Assembly (NCBI GenBank): GCA_965153455.1
Contig: OZ234500.1
Location: forward strand, 5,518,001 to 5,582,000
Length of the DNA stretch: 64,000 nucleotides
Source: Sphagnum compactum
Lineage: Eukaryota > Bryophyta > Sphagnopsida > Sphagnales
Reading direction: 5' to 3'
This document shows positions 36,451 through 49,138 of the stretch, one piece after another. The position numbers were made by a program, and so were the translations under genes. Every line of letters begins with the position of its first letter. Position 1 is the stretch's first letter. The notes under the pieces are model-generated. The model was not told where the DNA came from. It searched no databases and saw only the letters and a list, made by a program, of their open reading frames with translations.

Positions 36451-37668
36451 ATGTTTTTTAATCCTATTTCTAAGCTTTGTCATGGTTATGAAATGTTTTG
36501 CAAAAATTTGAAGACACTCAAGCTTATTTTGAATGTCAAATCAATAAAGGAGTGCATGAATATCCTTCTATTGATAGATGTAGTCTTCCAGTTCTGGCAA
36601 AATGTCCTCCTTGAATGGGAGAGGTGCAACATCCTTAATGGATTTGGAGATCTACCAGCATGTCCACCAAAACTAATTGGAAAATTTCCTTTCGATTGCT
36701 TGTGAACCGCAAGGAAAAACAACTCGAAAAGTTGGCCAAGGGGCTCCTTTCAAAAGCAATAACACTTAAAGAGCATCCAACAAAAGGAGGGAGGCCTAAC
36801 CTAAAATCCATGTACAAGTTCACAATGCTCCTTAAGCAAAAGGTTGTGATCCGAAACAAAATTATGATTCATTTTGGACATCCAAAGCCAACTGCCAATA
36901 ATTAAAAGCCCTATTTGGACGATGAATTGCACACATTGAAGGACAAGCACAAGTTGGACAAGATGATATTCTCAATTTTGGATTTGGAGCTTAATGATGA
37001 TCTCTACTTGAAAAAGTTGAGGCTCAACCCTTCATACGAAACCCCACTTGCAAGATTTAAGTGGGCTCTAGAAAAAAAGGATCCAAAGTGGAACTTTGAA
37101 GGACAATGTAGTAGAGGCAATTCTATTGGACACTCATTACAAATATGATAGAGTTGAAAACATGGTGGGTTTGTTGGATGTTATCGATAAAGAATCTTGC
37201 GCATCATTTTTGATGGCCAACATAACAAGGACCATCACTGTTGTCTGTACAACTCACAACATGAAAGACGTTCTGATAGTTTGGAAAGGCCCTGATTGGG
37301 AGTCCTTTCTTCTAGGGCTCCTAAACACAAGGGCCATGTTCAAAGTCGTTGCCTACATTTGCAACCACCAGTCCTTCAAGAGCCTACTAACTACCGTGTG
37401 CAAATCGACTTTTGTTACAAAAATTCAATTTGAGTTTGGGCAATATATGGCAAGACAAGTAGAGGTTCCAAGTTTGTTGATGACATTACTGAATGTTCTT
37501 GTGTTCATCTTTGCTTATTTGTTTCCTTGTAAAATTGGAACAAATGTGTGTGCCGAAATTTTGGGAAACAAGAAATTGCCAGCATTAATGGAATGCCTAG
37601 ATTCTTCTTTTCCAAAAGATCAACAGCTTTTTCTCCAAAAGCTATTTTACAAATCTTATAGCTAGTAA
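36451..37668 (+). pseudogene. Decayed protein-coding sequence of unknown family
   Basis: Overlapping plus-strand frames (36451-36705, 36660-36902, 36915-37148, 37096-37668) read as one ancestral protein broken by a stop at about 36903 and a frame change near 37095. The longest piece, 189 codons, contains LLDVIDKESCASFLMANIT and an unusually even amino-acid composition for chance DNA. Codon-like base usage is clear compared with the AT-rich flanks. I do not recognise the family. Its place next to a Plavaka-type transposase suggests a mobile-element gene, but a decayed host gene is possible. Confidence 0.45.
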
Positions 37669-38097
37669 TTTTGAATGGGATAGTTTGTCTGAGTATCTTT
37701 GTTGGAAGAGTTTTCACATATGTTTGTTTAGTAAATCCAACACATGGATCTTGACTTTATTCCTTAAATATTTTGTCTATAGAAATTTGTTCCATTAGTA
37801 GGATTATTTTTCTGACAGGTTGTTTCTTGCTCAGGAGAATAAACGTTAAGTGTTAGAAATCATTCTTCATGACCTGGAAGGAACCGGTGCAAAATGATGG
37901 CTTCAATATGCCTTTGCATGCTAATGAGTGTTGCAACTAAGAACAAGAAAACGCAACCACCTAAGCTTATTTTAATGCTTACCCAAGGAGCATAAACTAA
38001 TGATGTAGAGGAGGAAGAAGAGCAAGAAATCCTTGTCTCTACCAAGGAAGGAGGAGCTAATTTGTCCTAGACATTAGACAACAGGAGCCCACCCAAG

Positions 38098-39309
38098 GTG
38101 GACGAAAAGAAAGTTGGTTATGTCACAAGGGTAAGTAATAAGAAAAATGCCTCTAGTAGTAAAACTCAAGTTCTGAAAAAAAAAAGAGGTTGTTCTCGAG
38201 GGAAAAATCCAAACATTATTGATGTTCAAGCTCTAGGAAAACAGGAGGCTAATGAAGAATTTGTTGATCGTGAACAAAAAGATCTTCCAAAGGACAAGGA
38301 TGTGCTCACATCAGTCAACATGTCCATTGTCAATACATCAATAGCTTCTTCAATTAGGCCGAATGTGGCAGCTTTAGATGGGGAGGATAACAAAAAAGTT
38401 GGTGAAAAATTACGAAGAATTGCGAGGCATCTACCTCCGCGTAGATCCTTTAAGTCTATATAGGTTTGTGTGTCAAGTACAAGATCTAGTAGAGAAAACG
38501 GGTGATTGATTAAGTTCAATGACTTCTAATCATTTTGACGCCTTATACATTCCATTAATGATTTTATCATTTTATAAACTTGTAGGATAATTATATTGAA
38601 ATTTCTAATTTTATTCCAAGATAATTATGTTTATATTCTTTTTGGTGCATTTAATTTGACTATCGCTTTGAAGCCCTTAGGTGTGTGTTTGTGCGTTGAT
38701 TGTTTAGTAGTTGGCATGTGATATTTTGTGCGTCAATTGCCTAGCGGCCACCAAGCGATTAGTTGTCCGTCAATCGCTTAACGGCTACCAGGAGATTGTG
38801 TTTTGATCATTCATTTGTCTAACATTTTCTTAGTAGCACTAAATATTGTTTCGATCACTGTTCTTCTGACAATCTCTTAGCTATGCCAAATATTTGTTTT
38901 TAAAATGATCATTTTGTTGAGTTTAATTATTTTTTCAATTCTATTGTTGATACATTTTTTTCATTCTTGGGTATAGATTCGTGCCTTAGATGTGGAGAGG
39001 GTGTTGATTTCCTTTCTCAAGAGTCTAGATGGAACGTCAATACAATCCAAGGTGGGTTCCCGTCCTTTGTGGATTAATTCCTTTGTGATTGATATGATGG
39101 AAATGTAGATGGAACCAACAGCTAATGTACATTTCATATTCATGGTTCATGTTTTGATGGAATCAATTGATGTTCGCTCCAGTGCATTTGGTGTTAAAGA
39201 TGTAACACCACATGATGTAGAGTTAGGATATTATTGTCTTAGACTAGTGGACCATTCGAAGGTGAGTCCCTTTCATGTATCTCTTGCGCCAAAAATGAAA
39301 CGCGATTAG
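38098..39309 (+). pseudogene. Further decayed coding pieces of unknown family
   Basis: The first piece, 38098-38463, is Lys-rich and charged (DEKKVGYVTRVSNKKN, later RRIARHLPPRRSF). The second, about 38980-39309, reads LDVERVLISFLKSLDGTSIQ, then, after a TAG, EPTANVHFIFMVHV and VTPHDVELGYYCLRLVDHSK. The second piece looks like a genuine folded-domain fragment because several frames of similar quality join across a single stop. No family is recognised. It may belong to the same gene as 36451-37668. Confidence 0.35.
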
Positions 39310-40577
39310 CCGAAGTTGGTGGTGCGGAAGTTATGCATGATGTGGGTTCATTTCAGTTTTATCCACATACAGAGATGGGCATTTTGCAAGAAAATTCTTT
39401 TGGTTTTGCTAATTACAGTTGCTAGGAAATTGCAATCATTTTAGGTTTAACCAAATGAATCTCTGCATTCAAAGCTTGTTTTGCAAAAGACTGCAATGAT
39501 TTTGAGTTTATTGAATGACTATTACCAATAAGACGTAACCATTTCAGGTTTTCCCCATGATGGTTTGCAAAAAATGACGACCTCTAGTTTTTCTACACAT
39601 ACTCCATAAGAAAAATGACCTTCGTTAGAGGTGAGTGACTATCATTTGATTTCCGACCTAAATGGTGTTCTTGTTGCTATAGGTGAAGGTCAAACTAGAA
39701 TTTGCATGGTGGTTTTGAGACCTAGCATGAACGAATTCCTTTCTGCTTGTGTAAAAAAAAATTATGGTGTACATATGGTCTTCGACAATGAAGAGAAACT
39801 TTTCAAGGCATTTGGAAATTATCACCAAGAAAATTGGCATTAGCCTTCTGTCTTCTAAAGTAGTTTATGAGTCATTCTGCTTTAGAAATGATCACTTCTT
39901 ACCTAAGAAGCCAAATAAGCTATTTTTCCATAAAAACCTTCTTGATTTCTTTGTCTGATTTCTTGGTACGATGTTTCAAAATACCTTGTTGATAGACGAT
40001 ATGCCTCACAAGAGTTTTTTCAATCCTCCTTTAATGCCATCTTTTTCGAAACATTTTATGGGTCGCATAGTGACATTAATTATTTGTTCCAAACCATTTT
40101 TCCTTACTCAGCAACAGCAACAGGGCTACTACAGTTGTAGAGCTGATATTCTACTAGAATCTGTTCACTGCAGAAGGGAATTTTCATATCCATCAGCTCT
40201 GCCAAAACCATATCATCTACCTTGAACTTAGGATGGTAAAGATTTTTCTCTCCAACACTGCTCAACTCAAATGTTGTCGCCATCATCATTTGCTGGTGCA
40301 GAGGTGGCGAATTCAAGGCTATCAAGTATGTTGCAACCCATTTCTGCTATTCCTACTCCTCTTGTTGCCTCAAGTAATAGGTAGGAGTGATTTGATTCAT
40401 AGACATGTCCATTCTCCTCCCAGGCCACAAATGTTTAGATTACATCCTTCTTCCTAATTTCCAAGACTCTGATTTTGGGCCTTTCTATATCTTTAAATAG
40501 AAGAAACTCTTGATTCCCCCGTAGTCTAATCTAATGGCATTAATCAATCACAACTAGGACACCTTACTTAATTGATT
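39310..40577. other. Stretch without a supported gene
   Basis: Short open frames on both strands (for example 39631-39843) show no recognisable motif. The minus-strand frame at about 40104-40325 could be trailing sequence of the Plavaka-like element but has no diagnostic feature. Confidence 0.35.
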
Positions 40578-43500
40578 TCAAAATTTGAAGCTATTTACAA
40601 AGAAATGGGTTTTCTCTAAAAAATTAGGCACAACTTGGATAGCACGGAGTATGTTATTGATCTCTATTATGCTATAACTTCCAAGTTGTTGCATCATTTC
40701 ATACGAGGTACTAGGTCTTGTAGGTTGTTTCCAAATGGGTAAAGCCCATTTGATTTCTTCACACATAATAAGGCGATTCAACCTATTGGGAGGAACCTTT
40801 TGGTACATGCATACCAAAGCGAGTTCCTTAATTACTAATGCGTTGTCAGAGGTTTGGAAGAGATCTACCTTAAAAAGTAGCCGTAGTTGAGCATATTCAG
40901 TTTCTTCAGGAAGACCTTCTGGTTCCATTTGTATAGCCACATCACTATACCAAGGATTCCCATGAAAACTAGGGGATGCCCTTGCATACATAGGCCAATC
41001 TGCAAACCGCTTTTCGACTCCTGCAGGTATGGCTAAGGCACTGAAGATGTGCAAAACCTGCAAAATATCAAAAAGCTTTGAGAACATTTAATCATCATGA
41101 AAGCATATAACTTAGTGCAGGCAACTAATTTTCTTCTGCAACAACTTTAGGTTTCCTTGTTTTAAAGTTTGCCAATAAAAACATTAGATTAGATAGACAT
41201 GGTCTGACATCAACAACATCTACAAAGTTGTATAACATTGTACCTCTCCACCAACGAGGTTATTGTCCACTTTGTAAACCTTAAAAGCCTTCAAAAGCTC
41301 TTCCGTGATCCCTCCATGGAATGATAAAATAGAATATACACTTTTGGGAAAGCGATATTTGTTGTTTGCTTCAGCATTCAACATGCCAATGTCCTTTAAC
41401 CAAATAGTACGCAAATTCACGGTTACACCTGATAAAATGTTGAGACCACATTCCACGTCCTGCAACACATGGTACAACTTTGATCATCAGACCATTGTAC
41501 TACATCTAAATGTACATTGAGGTCTATGTATGAACACTTGGGATATTATATATAACATTTATTTGACATTTGGGAGTTCACCTTGTCCAAAGCAGTCACC
41601 CGTTCAAGAGGTGCTTCAAACCCATCCATGTTTCCAGCAACTCTTCGTAGTGTTTGAAGCCGAAGGTTGTGTTTGGCAATGTGGCCCATGTAATCTCGAC
41701 GATTGCTCCCTCAATAGGCTTGTTTAAGAAGGACTATGTGGAGGTGTTCATACATATTAGCACTATACTCAAAAGGAGATCTAGCTCGACGAATAGAATC
41801 TACGTAATGCGTCATTGCATGGACTTTGACCAAGTTAAATTCGGATCTTTGCCATGAAGACAATGTTCCTTTGAATGAACTCAGTGCTCTGCACAAGGCA
41901 TCATAAGAAATTGGAAAGATAAGTTTGGATGATTTCTATTCAGACATTTCAATTCACCATGATCATCATATGGCAAACACCATCTAGTTCAAAAGAATTG
42001 AATCTCAATTTACCTCTTGCATTAGAAGGGCCAATTTCCTCAATGTTTCTTCAGTGTACTCCTTAGTGCGACATGCTATTTCATACCATTGGAGAAACTT
42101 CACAAGTGCTTGGATTATGTCTTGAGAATATAGGCCAACCAAACATGGCACAATCACCTACAACATCCAACATCCAAACTTGGTTGAATGCAATGGACTC
42201 CCCTTAAACAACACTTTGAGATTGACATGTTCATGAAAACAACAAGCCCATGCAAGTTTCATGGCAACCACAATTAACCCTTCAAGATTCAAAATGCTCC
42301 CACAAGAATGCTGACCAAGTGTGGAATTGAAGGTACCTGCATTACAAATCAGTGTTCAAAGGCAGCAAAATTCGCATTTGAGGAAAAATACCCACCTTTG
42401 TCGGTTCCAGGAATTCGAAATGATGGGTACCTTGAATGTTTCTTAATATGAAAGAGGCGCTGATCTAGGCTTGAGAGAATTTTGGAATTTATGGAAGCCA
42501 AAGCAATTCCTCATAGTATGTCAATAATTGTCTTAAAAACACCTAAATCTGCTTGGTGAAGCATATCCACATGGATTGCTTTATAAGGATTGCCCCACTC
42601 TGTTTCTCCACCATTAAATCCCCAAAGAGCACACTGTAGTAAACCACAGTGGTTAATGCCAATTACACATATATGCAAATTTTATCTAGTCTATGTAGAT
42701 GTATTGAATGACACGTGCACTTTTACCAAAAAGAAATCCACCCATATGATTTTTCCTACAAACAAACTAATTATCTTTACATATAGATGAGAAGTTATTT
42801 GAGTCTAAAAGCTAGAAACAAATTAGAACTATTGGGTCAAATTTAACCACTATGAATATTTGTATATAAGTTCTAGTGTAGGTTTGCTATCCTATAAACA
42901 CATGGAAAGATTCCATCTTCAAGGGAAATTTCCTTAAAACTAACAATGAACATTAGTAAATGACATGATGCAATACAAGGTATTACAAAAATGAACATGC
43001 ACCTTTGAGGAACAGTTATAAAACAAAAGACTTAAATTCATGGGTAGGAAGGCAAAATTATCTTGCCTTTACTGGATGCACCAAATTCTCCTTTGACAAC
43101 AAATCAACATCCTTTTTTGTTGATGCAAGCATCTTCATGACCAAAGCTTGCATTCCCTTTTCAGTTCGGTAATCAAACTTTTTTCCCACTTCCCTTAAAG
43201 ATTGCTTTGGACACATGCACACACTGCATGGATGTTGACATTGATTTGTGTCATAAGTACATGTAACCTACCAATCCACAAACAACATACAAGTCATAAG
43301 TCATTTAGGTGAGAGAATGAAAAACCTAAATTCATTTCAAGTTCTAATTTTCACAAAGATGAAATTTGAATGAACCTACACATGTAGCATGAACTTAAAC
43401 AACACACCTTACAACCCTCAGGGTGATCGCAAACATAAGCATATAGCAAAGGAAAAACCCAATGTTCATCACCATGGGGATCAGTCAATGCAAGGCCTTT

Positions 43501-44235
43501 GAAACTGGCCTCTTTTAGAGGCTTGAGAACAACATCCAAACATTCATGAAATATTTGCAATCTTCTCTCATGTGAAGCATCTGTAGAAGAAATAATAGGT
43601 AGAATGGCCAATAAAACATGGCCTTCATCTAAATACCGATTTTCGCATGCAATATTTGCTATGGACATCACTAATGGGTACCCAGTCACTCTCCCATCAT
43701 TGGATAAAGATGTTTGGTCGCTGTAGAAAATTAATTGAGCTACTACAGCCCCTGGACATTGTGTGTTTATGAGGTTCTGCATTCCACAAATTGCCAAAAG
43801 AATTTAGAATCACCTTAGTAATGCCAATTCAAATCTCCAAATGTTTATAACTTGAAAGTTAAGACTGAAATTGGCACCTGCATTTGTAGCCACCATAAGC
43901 CGGTATTTGGGGTAGAATAAACACCTTGGTGAACACCATTGCTTGGTGCAATTTGAAAGTCCTCTTTGAGACTAGGTGATGAAAACATAGAAGATAATGC
44001 TTCCAATGGGTCCTTGTGATACATGACACGATCTCCAGAATCACCTTCTGTAACATGGATGAGATATTGATCCCAACCATCTTCTGTTCTGAAAATTGTC
44101 TGCTCATAGCGGTCAATTTGTGCAGCAAACCTCACACTCACATCTTCCAACTTGAATGATGGGTGAAACAATACTTTATCAACCAGAGAATTAATGTCCT
44201 TATTTGATAGCCCAATAGTGGCTCTACAATGTCTA
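40578..44235 (-). pseudogene. Plavaka-type DNA transposase, decayed, multi-exon
   Basis: Seven minus-strand blocks with plausible GT-AG junctions read in order as one transposase. Block 1 is about 43878-44235 (LSNKDINSLVDKVLFHPSFK). Block 2 is 43408-43776 (FYSDQTSLS, GYPLVMSIANIA, LLAILP, YVCDHPEGC). Block 3 is 43073-43267 (a Cys cluster, CQHPCSVCMCP). Block 4 is 42396-42633 (HVDMLHQADLGVFK, LDQRLFHIKKHSRYPSFR). Block 5 is about 42010-42336. Block 6 is about 41590-41885 (NLVKVHAMTHYVDSIRR, EHLHIVLLKQAY, NRRDYMGHIAKHN). Block 7 runs 41244-41459 and then 40578-41057 (ELALVCMY, then IIEINNILRAIQVVPNF at the C-terminus). These match my knowledge of the Plavaka family (CMC superfamily), best known from fungi. 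In-frame TGA codons after DIL in block 4 and after KQAY in block 6 break it. The sequence up to 44480 may hold the N-terminus. No terminal repeats were found. Confidence 0.75.
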
Positions 44236-44479
44236 ATCTAATGCACAAGTGAAAATGTGGAATCATAAGGTGGAGGATTAGGGTCATCTGGAATTGAAAC
44301 TAAACTGTCAAAATCAAACTGATCCTCTTGTTGTAGGTTCTCTTGTTGCAGACCTTGAGTTGGTTCAAAAGCTTGAGGATTTGTACTCTTTACCCGTTTA
44401 CATGTATGCTCCAAGTTCCTTTGAGATGAAAAACAAGCAATACTACGTTGATGGTTTGAAAGAGCACTTGCGCTACTAA

Positions 44480-46592
44480 ACTTCTAAGCTCCACAACGAT
44501 TACAACTATATTCCATTGAATTACAACATTCTATCTCATATACCTTCACATTTTCTCTTGTAGCTAGATGTCAAGAGTTGATGGCCGAGCCATGTCCAAA
44601 TTTCCTGCAAAGGTTTACCAAATGTCACTTCTATTTCAGCTCCTCTCATCAAGCACAAACCACTGAGACCACAAATTTCCCAACAAACACTTGCTACACA
44701 CACAGTGCATTCATGAGAATAAAATTCAAAGTTGGATATGTCTACATCTTTTTTTACTATGAAGACAGAACCTGTCAATCAATGATGTGCTATTGGATAA
44801 GTGATGAGCACAACTTAACATGATTCAATACATACTCACATTATTTACCTCTCTTTCTTGTGAGATAAAAGAGCATGCCCTCCTAGTTAGACCAACTGTA
44901 GAAATTTTAAACCATAATGAATAGCAAGACAACGAGGAGATATGCTTACCAACTCTATCAAACAACTCTGGAACTCTCTAGGCATAGTAAACTGTAAGGG
45001 CACCACATAACACAGAACTTTAATCCATAGACCAAAATACTGTGAAACTGAAATTATGTTCAAGTGCAAGGGAAGCAAGAGCTTTGTGACAAGGTCTATG
45101 GTTTGCTTGTTACCTTTTCTATGTTATTCTCTGTTGTGGCAACCCAAATTTCTCTGGTAGAGTATGATGCACTCTCTTGTGTTGTTGTTGCTACTGGTGT
45201 CAGCTTCCCTGGACTAGTCTCCTACGAATCAAGCATAAAATCATCGTCCTTCTCTCTCCTCCTCCCACTATTGACTCTGAATCAATTGCAGAGCTTTTCA
45301 ATTCCTGTACTGCACAACATCTGAGGTTCACTACTCCTCCAAACTGGCAATCTCCTAGCAATCTTCCTTTTCTACTATTACCCTTCTCTTGTCAATGATG
45401 GTATGCTAAATTACTGCTGTTGCTGGCTGCCTAGAATCATGCTATTCTTCACACAACTACCACAACATTTGAGATTGCCTACTGCCAACACTGTGAGCTC
45501 TTGTTGCTGTTGCAATGAGCTACTGGCAAGCTGAAAGGTCCTCATCCTAGATCCACAAATTTGTTTAAACAAGCAACCAAGGAGGCAGAGGAGGAGGAGG
45601 AGAAAGAAGTAACTCCATTTGTGTTTAGATTCCTCCACATCTATTATCCTAAGGTGAGTCATACTTCATCTTTTAGCTTGGTAGAATTGATTAAGAAGGA
45701 TTTAAATTTGGAAGAAGAGGTGAAAGAACTTGAAGATGTGTTTGAACAGGATGAACTTAATGATCGACTAAAAAAAATTAATGAAAATAATAATTTGATC
45801 TCTTGAAGACAATCTTTGTCTAAGATGTCTGAGATATTTGTGTGCCTGATAACCAATAGCTTGATAACTGGCATGAGAATTTTAGATTTTATTAAAAACC
45901 CTGACCATATATCTAAAATATTAAAAAAAACAAGTTAAAAAGAACTAGAGCAGATAGTTGAAAATCTGTTTAAAATCTAGATCCAGTAGATATTTAAAAA
46001 ATTACTATCTACCCAACAATGGAATTCAGTCAATCTGAATTGAGAGATGACCCAATACTAAGATTACAAAGATTTCAGATCTAACAACATGTAAGCATGA
46101 CATATAAACACACAAGAAGGAATAAGAAGGAAAACAAAACTAAGCAGAGGTTGAAGAAACAAAAACAGTCACATGCATGCTCAGATACCTTCAATAGCAT
46201 CTTGTATGGTAGTGATCAGCTCATTATGTCCCCACTAACTCACTAATAGGGATGGAGGATAATCTCATACATTAACCAATGTACTGAGTTTTATGACAAG
46301 ATTGACATTCAAAAGAAGATTAATTCATGATGCCAACAGCTCAACAAACATTGTAAAAGACTGAGAAGATCGAAAGGAAACCAAGAAGAACACAAAAAAA
46401 GTAGTGCAGTTACATAGATCCAATTTTCTCGTAAGGGTGATTTTGCATGGTACTCAAATGAAGAAACTGATACCAAGGAGGTGTGTAACTTCAATATTGA
46501 TGCCAGGATTCCTGACCCAGTTTATAACCTTTGCAGATTTCACAGAGCACTTTATGAAAACAGTGATTGTACCCAAAGTTAAACCAAACTCA
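44480..46592. other. Stretch without a supported gene
   Basis: Short ORFs occur on both strands. The plus-strand frame 45561-45806 is rich in Glu and Lys but has no family signature and no start context. Nothing else is seen. Confidence 0.4.
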
Positions 46593-49138
46593 CTATATGT
46601 ACTTCCCCCTTTCAGAAATAATTTTTCCAATCCTACCACTAGCTAGATAGTTGTGAATCAGAGAGAGAACCTCTTCCTTGTGTTTTTTGTATTCATCAAA
46701 TTGTAGACAGAAATATCCCATGTAATCAAAATCAATGGTAGAGAATCTTGCCTATAACCACGTGAAACAGTTCTTAGACTGAAACATCTCAAACAAAACA
46801 TATTTGGATGTAATTTTGCAATGGATAAAGGTTTCTCCTGTGTCCAAAGCAAAGAACATCCTTATGCGGAGATGATAGATCCAACGGGAGAAACTAAGGT
46901 AATAATACATATCTATTAGACTAGTCATCCATGATGCGCTCGAGATCTTATTTGGGCTTGAGATTGTGGTATAAAAAGGGTATGTGCGTTAAGTAGAATC
47001 ACCTGAACAATAGCCCGGATAGCCCAATACATGTGAGATACAAGTGAATAGAAGTTGCATTTAACATATAACTCCTCCAATTCTTTTTCATTTGCCTGTC
47101 GCAATCCAAATACACAGGCTTGAACCAAAGAATTCTCAAAGCTTACAAAGACACAAGTTCGACTAAAGCAAATTATGTTCCTCTTATTCTCATTGAGTAG
47201 TATACTGAAAATCTCCTACTGATAACTTGTTTCTAAAGGGAAAGGAGAGCTGGTGCATCAAAAAATTGAAGTGCAGTAATGAATCCTTGTTCAGCCTTAT
47301 CATGAAGAAGTTGGGCTTTCCAAATGCATCCCAAGATGGCCATACATTTCTCACCTTCTTCAGATTGCCTTGCTGTAGGTAGTGTCTAAAAAAGTGGAAT
47401 TGTTTTTCCTTGCTTGGGTACCTGGCACAAATTGTAACATTTATGTGCCAAAGGATCAATGTTAGTCTCTGCAGAAAGAATACAAAACATCAGCCCTGCC
47501 TGCCCAACTGTGGGAAGATACAATACAAGAACAACATAGCAAATTACATGAACTGACAAGCCAGAAGCTGAATGCAAAATGAAATCCAACAACACATACA
47601 CATATACATAAGAAAAGTAGTTAGAGAAGGAGAAACATACAAGCTATAGTCACACTCAAACCCCGCATGCTCATTGAAGTGATTGGCTATGTCATAACCT
47701 CGGTAGTTGTAAGATCCATACTCATAGTCAATTATTGTAAATTTTCCCTGCATGCATACATAAACATTCAGTTTTTAGATCACACAGACTAAGTGACACA
47801 TCCATATGAGGAGGTTTATCTTAACACATGGATATGACATACATCAAATGTAAAGAACCTTGGTTGTCACAAACACAAAAGGAAAGCTACCTGAGTAATG
47901 AGCATTTCTTCTACCTAGACATTCTGGTCAAAACAACCTGCCATAGGTTGAAGGGTCACATGAATGTGACTATAATGACACTGGATTTGCAATACAAGTG
48001 AAAACCCCTGTACAACCCATCTTCCTCCTGGTATGGTTTACATGGGTATGACAGAAACAAAGGTTTGCATAGAATGTCATCATTTCTGGATATGGCTACC
48101 ATATCAGAGAATCACACAAATCACCTGTGTCTTTGCAGAGCCAGTGGCCTCTGCAGCCTCAGACAGAACCTGCCCAGCCATGTTCTGAAACTGTTTGGCA
48201 ATCTCCACAGCATTCACACGATCCTCGGAGTTAAGTGGCATGTCCGCACTACAAGACACATAGTACATATGCTTTCACATCATTTATGAACTAAGCTGAT
48301 ACGACTTAGCAAACTAAGGTGATCAAGATTCATGAGCCACAGCGAGCATGGAATTGGTGAAGACTATGGTGGGCTACACACAAATATACCACTACTTTCT
48401 GAAAAGTCAAACACAATAACTCAATTATCAGTTTACTGTGTTTGGTTTACTGAACATAATTATCAGGAATAACCCAATACAGCTACAATGGCAAGTTCAA
48501 GGTTTATGTTCAACGTTCATCAGTTTACTATGCTTGGTTTGAGTCAAAAATGCACCTGAGATTGATGGCAATTCAGTCAAGGAGATGTTCACGAACACTG
48601 CCTTCCTCAGGATTGTAGGTAGCAATCAGAAGGGGTGATGCAGGAAGTAGAATCTAGTAGATAGAATGTCTAGGTAGAAGAAATGCTCATAGAGCTCAAA
48701 AAGCCAGGCTTGCCTGACCAAGTGTTTTACATAATAAATGCAAGCCTGAGTACTTTCCATCAAACTTCAAGCCACCGTGAGGGCCAACCTTCTTCTTTGT
48801 TGAACATCACGTTTCCAGAAAGAAGATCATTATGTGCAAACACAATAGGTGCACTAATGGTGTCACTAATCTCCTGTAGAAAATGACAGCAAATGTGTGA
48901 ACAAAATCATTAAAAGTCCTGAAAAGTCAAAATGGCAACCTTGAAAGAGAAGGAGAAAAACATTCATAAGCAGTATCAAATGTTGCACACAACTTTCACC
49001 AAATCACAAAGAACAGACAAAGAAGACACACCAAGTTGTTGTTAAAAACTATAGCTTAATCTCTTCAACTTCAGACCGTATGTATTGTCTCATATTGCTT
49101 CTGTTTGTTGTTGTCATCAAATGTCAACAAATCAAACC
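46593..49138 (-). CDS. Ethanolamine kinase-like gene, 3' exons only, probably decaying
   Basis: Exons on the minus strand are about 49055-49138 (LTFDDNNKQKQYETI), 48789-48873 (APIVFAHNDLLSGNVM, the catalytic loop), 47641-47747 (IIDYEYGSYNYRGYDIANHF, the metal-binding Asp motif), 47355-47421 (YPSKEKQFHFFRHYLQQ), 47003-47095 (SLVSHMYWAIRAIVQ) and 46593-46751 (DFDYMGYFCLQFDEYKKHK, then TAG). Ethanolamine kinase phosphorylates ethanolamine in the Kennedy pathway to phosphatidylethanolamine. The last four exons have clean junctions. The first has a frame break after YETI, and no GT follows the expected exon end AAG. The second cannot be joined in frame at its nearest GT; using a later donor (GAA/GTTTGA) adds eight residues. 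The N-terminal half was not found in the window. It could be a partial duplicate, a pseudogene, or a gene with remote 5' exons. Confidence 0.7.
48138..48289 (-). other. Exon-like ORF of unknown origin inside the kinase gene
   Basis: On the minus strand, in the long intron between the HNDLLSG exon and the DYEYGS exon, an open frame reads SADMPLNSEDRVNAVEIAKQ, FQNMAGQVLSEAAEATGSAK, then TQ/GTGATT. It has a TGTAG acceptor and a CAG/GTGATT donor, so it looks like a real exon. Its incoming phase does not fit the preceding kinase exon, and it matches nothing I know in choline or ethanolamine kinases. It may be a captured exon of another gene. Confidence 0.4.

Noticed and set aside
42140-42180. In-frame TAG in the Plavaka block 5 (GATGTTGTAG/GTGATT)
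   Set aside because: It is better read as a splice acceptor, since the frame matching the transposase resumes immediately after it, so it was not counted as a disabling stop.
45561-45806. Glu/Lys-rich 81-codon ORF
   Set aside because: Low complexity and no homologue recognised; likely chance.
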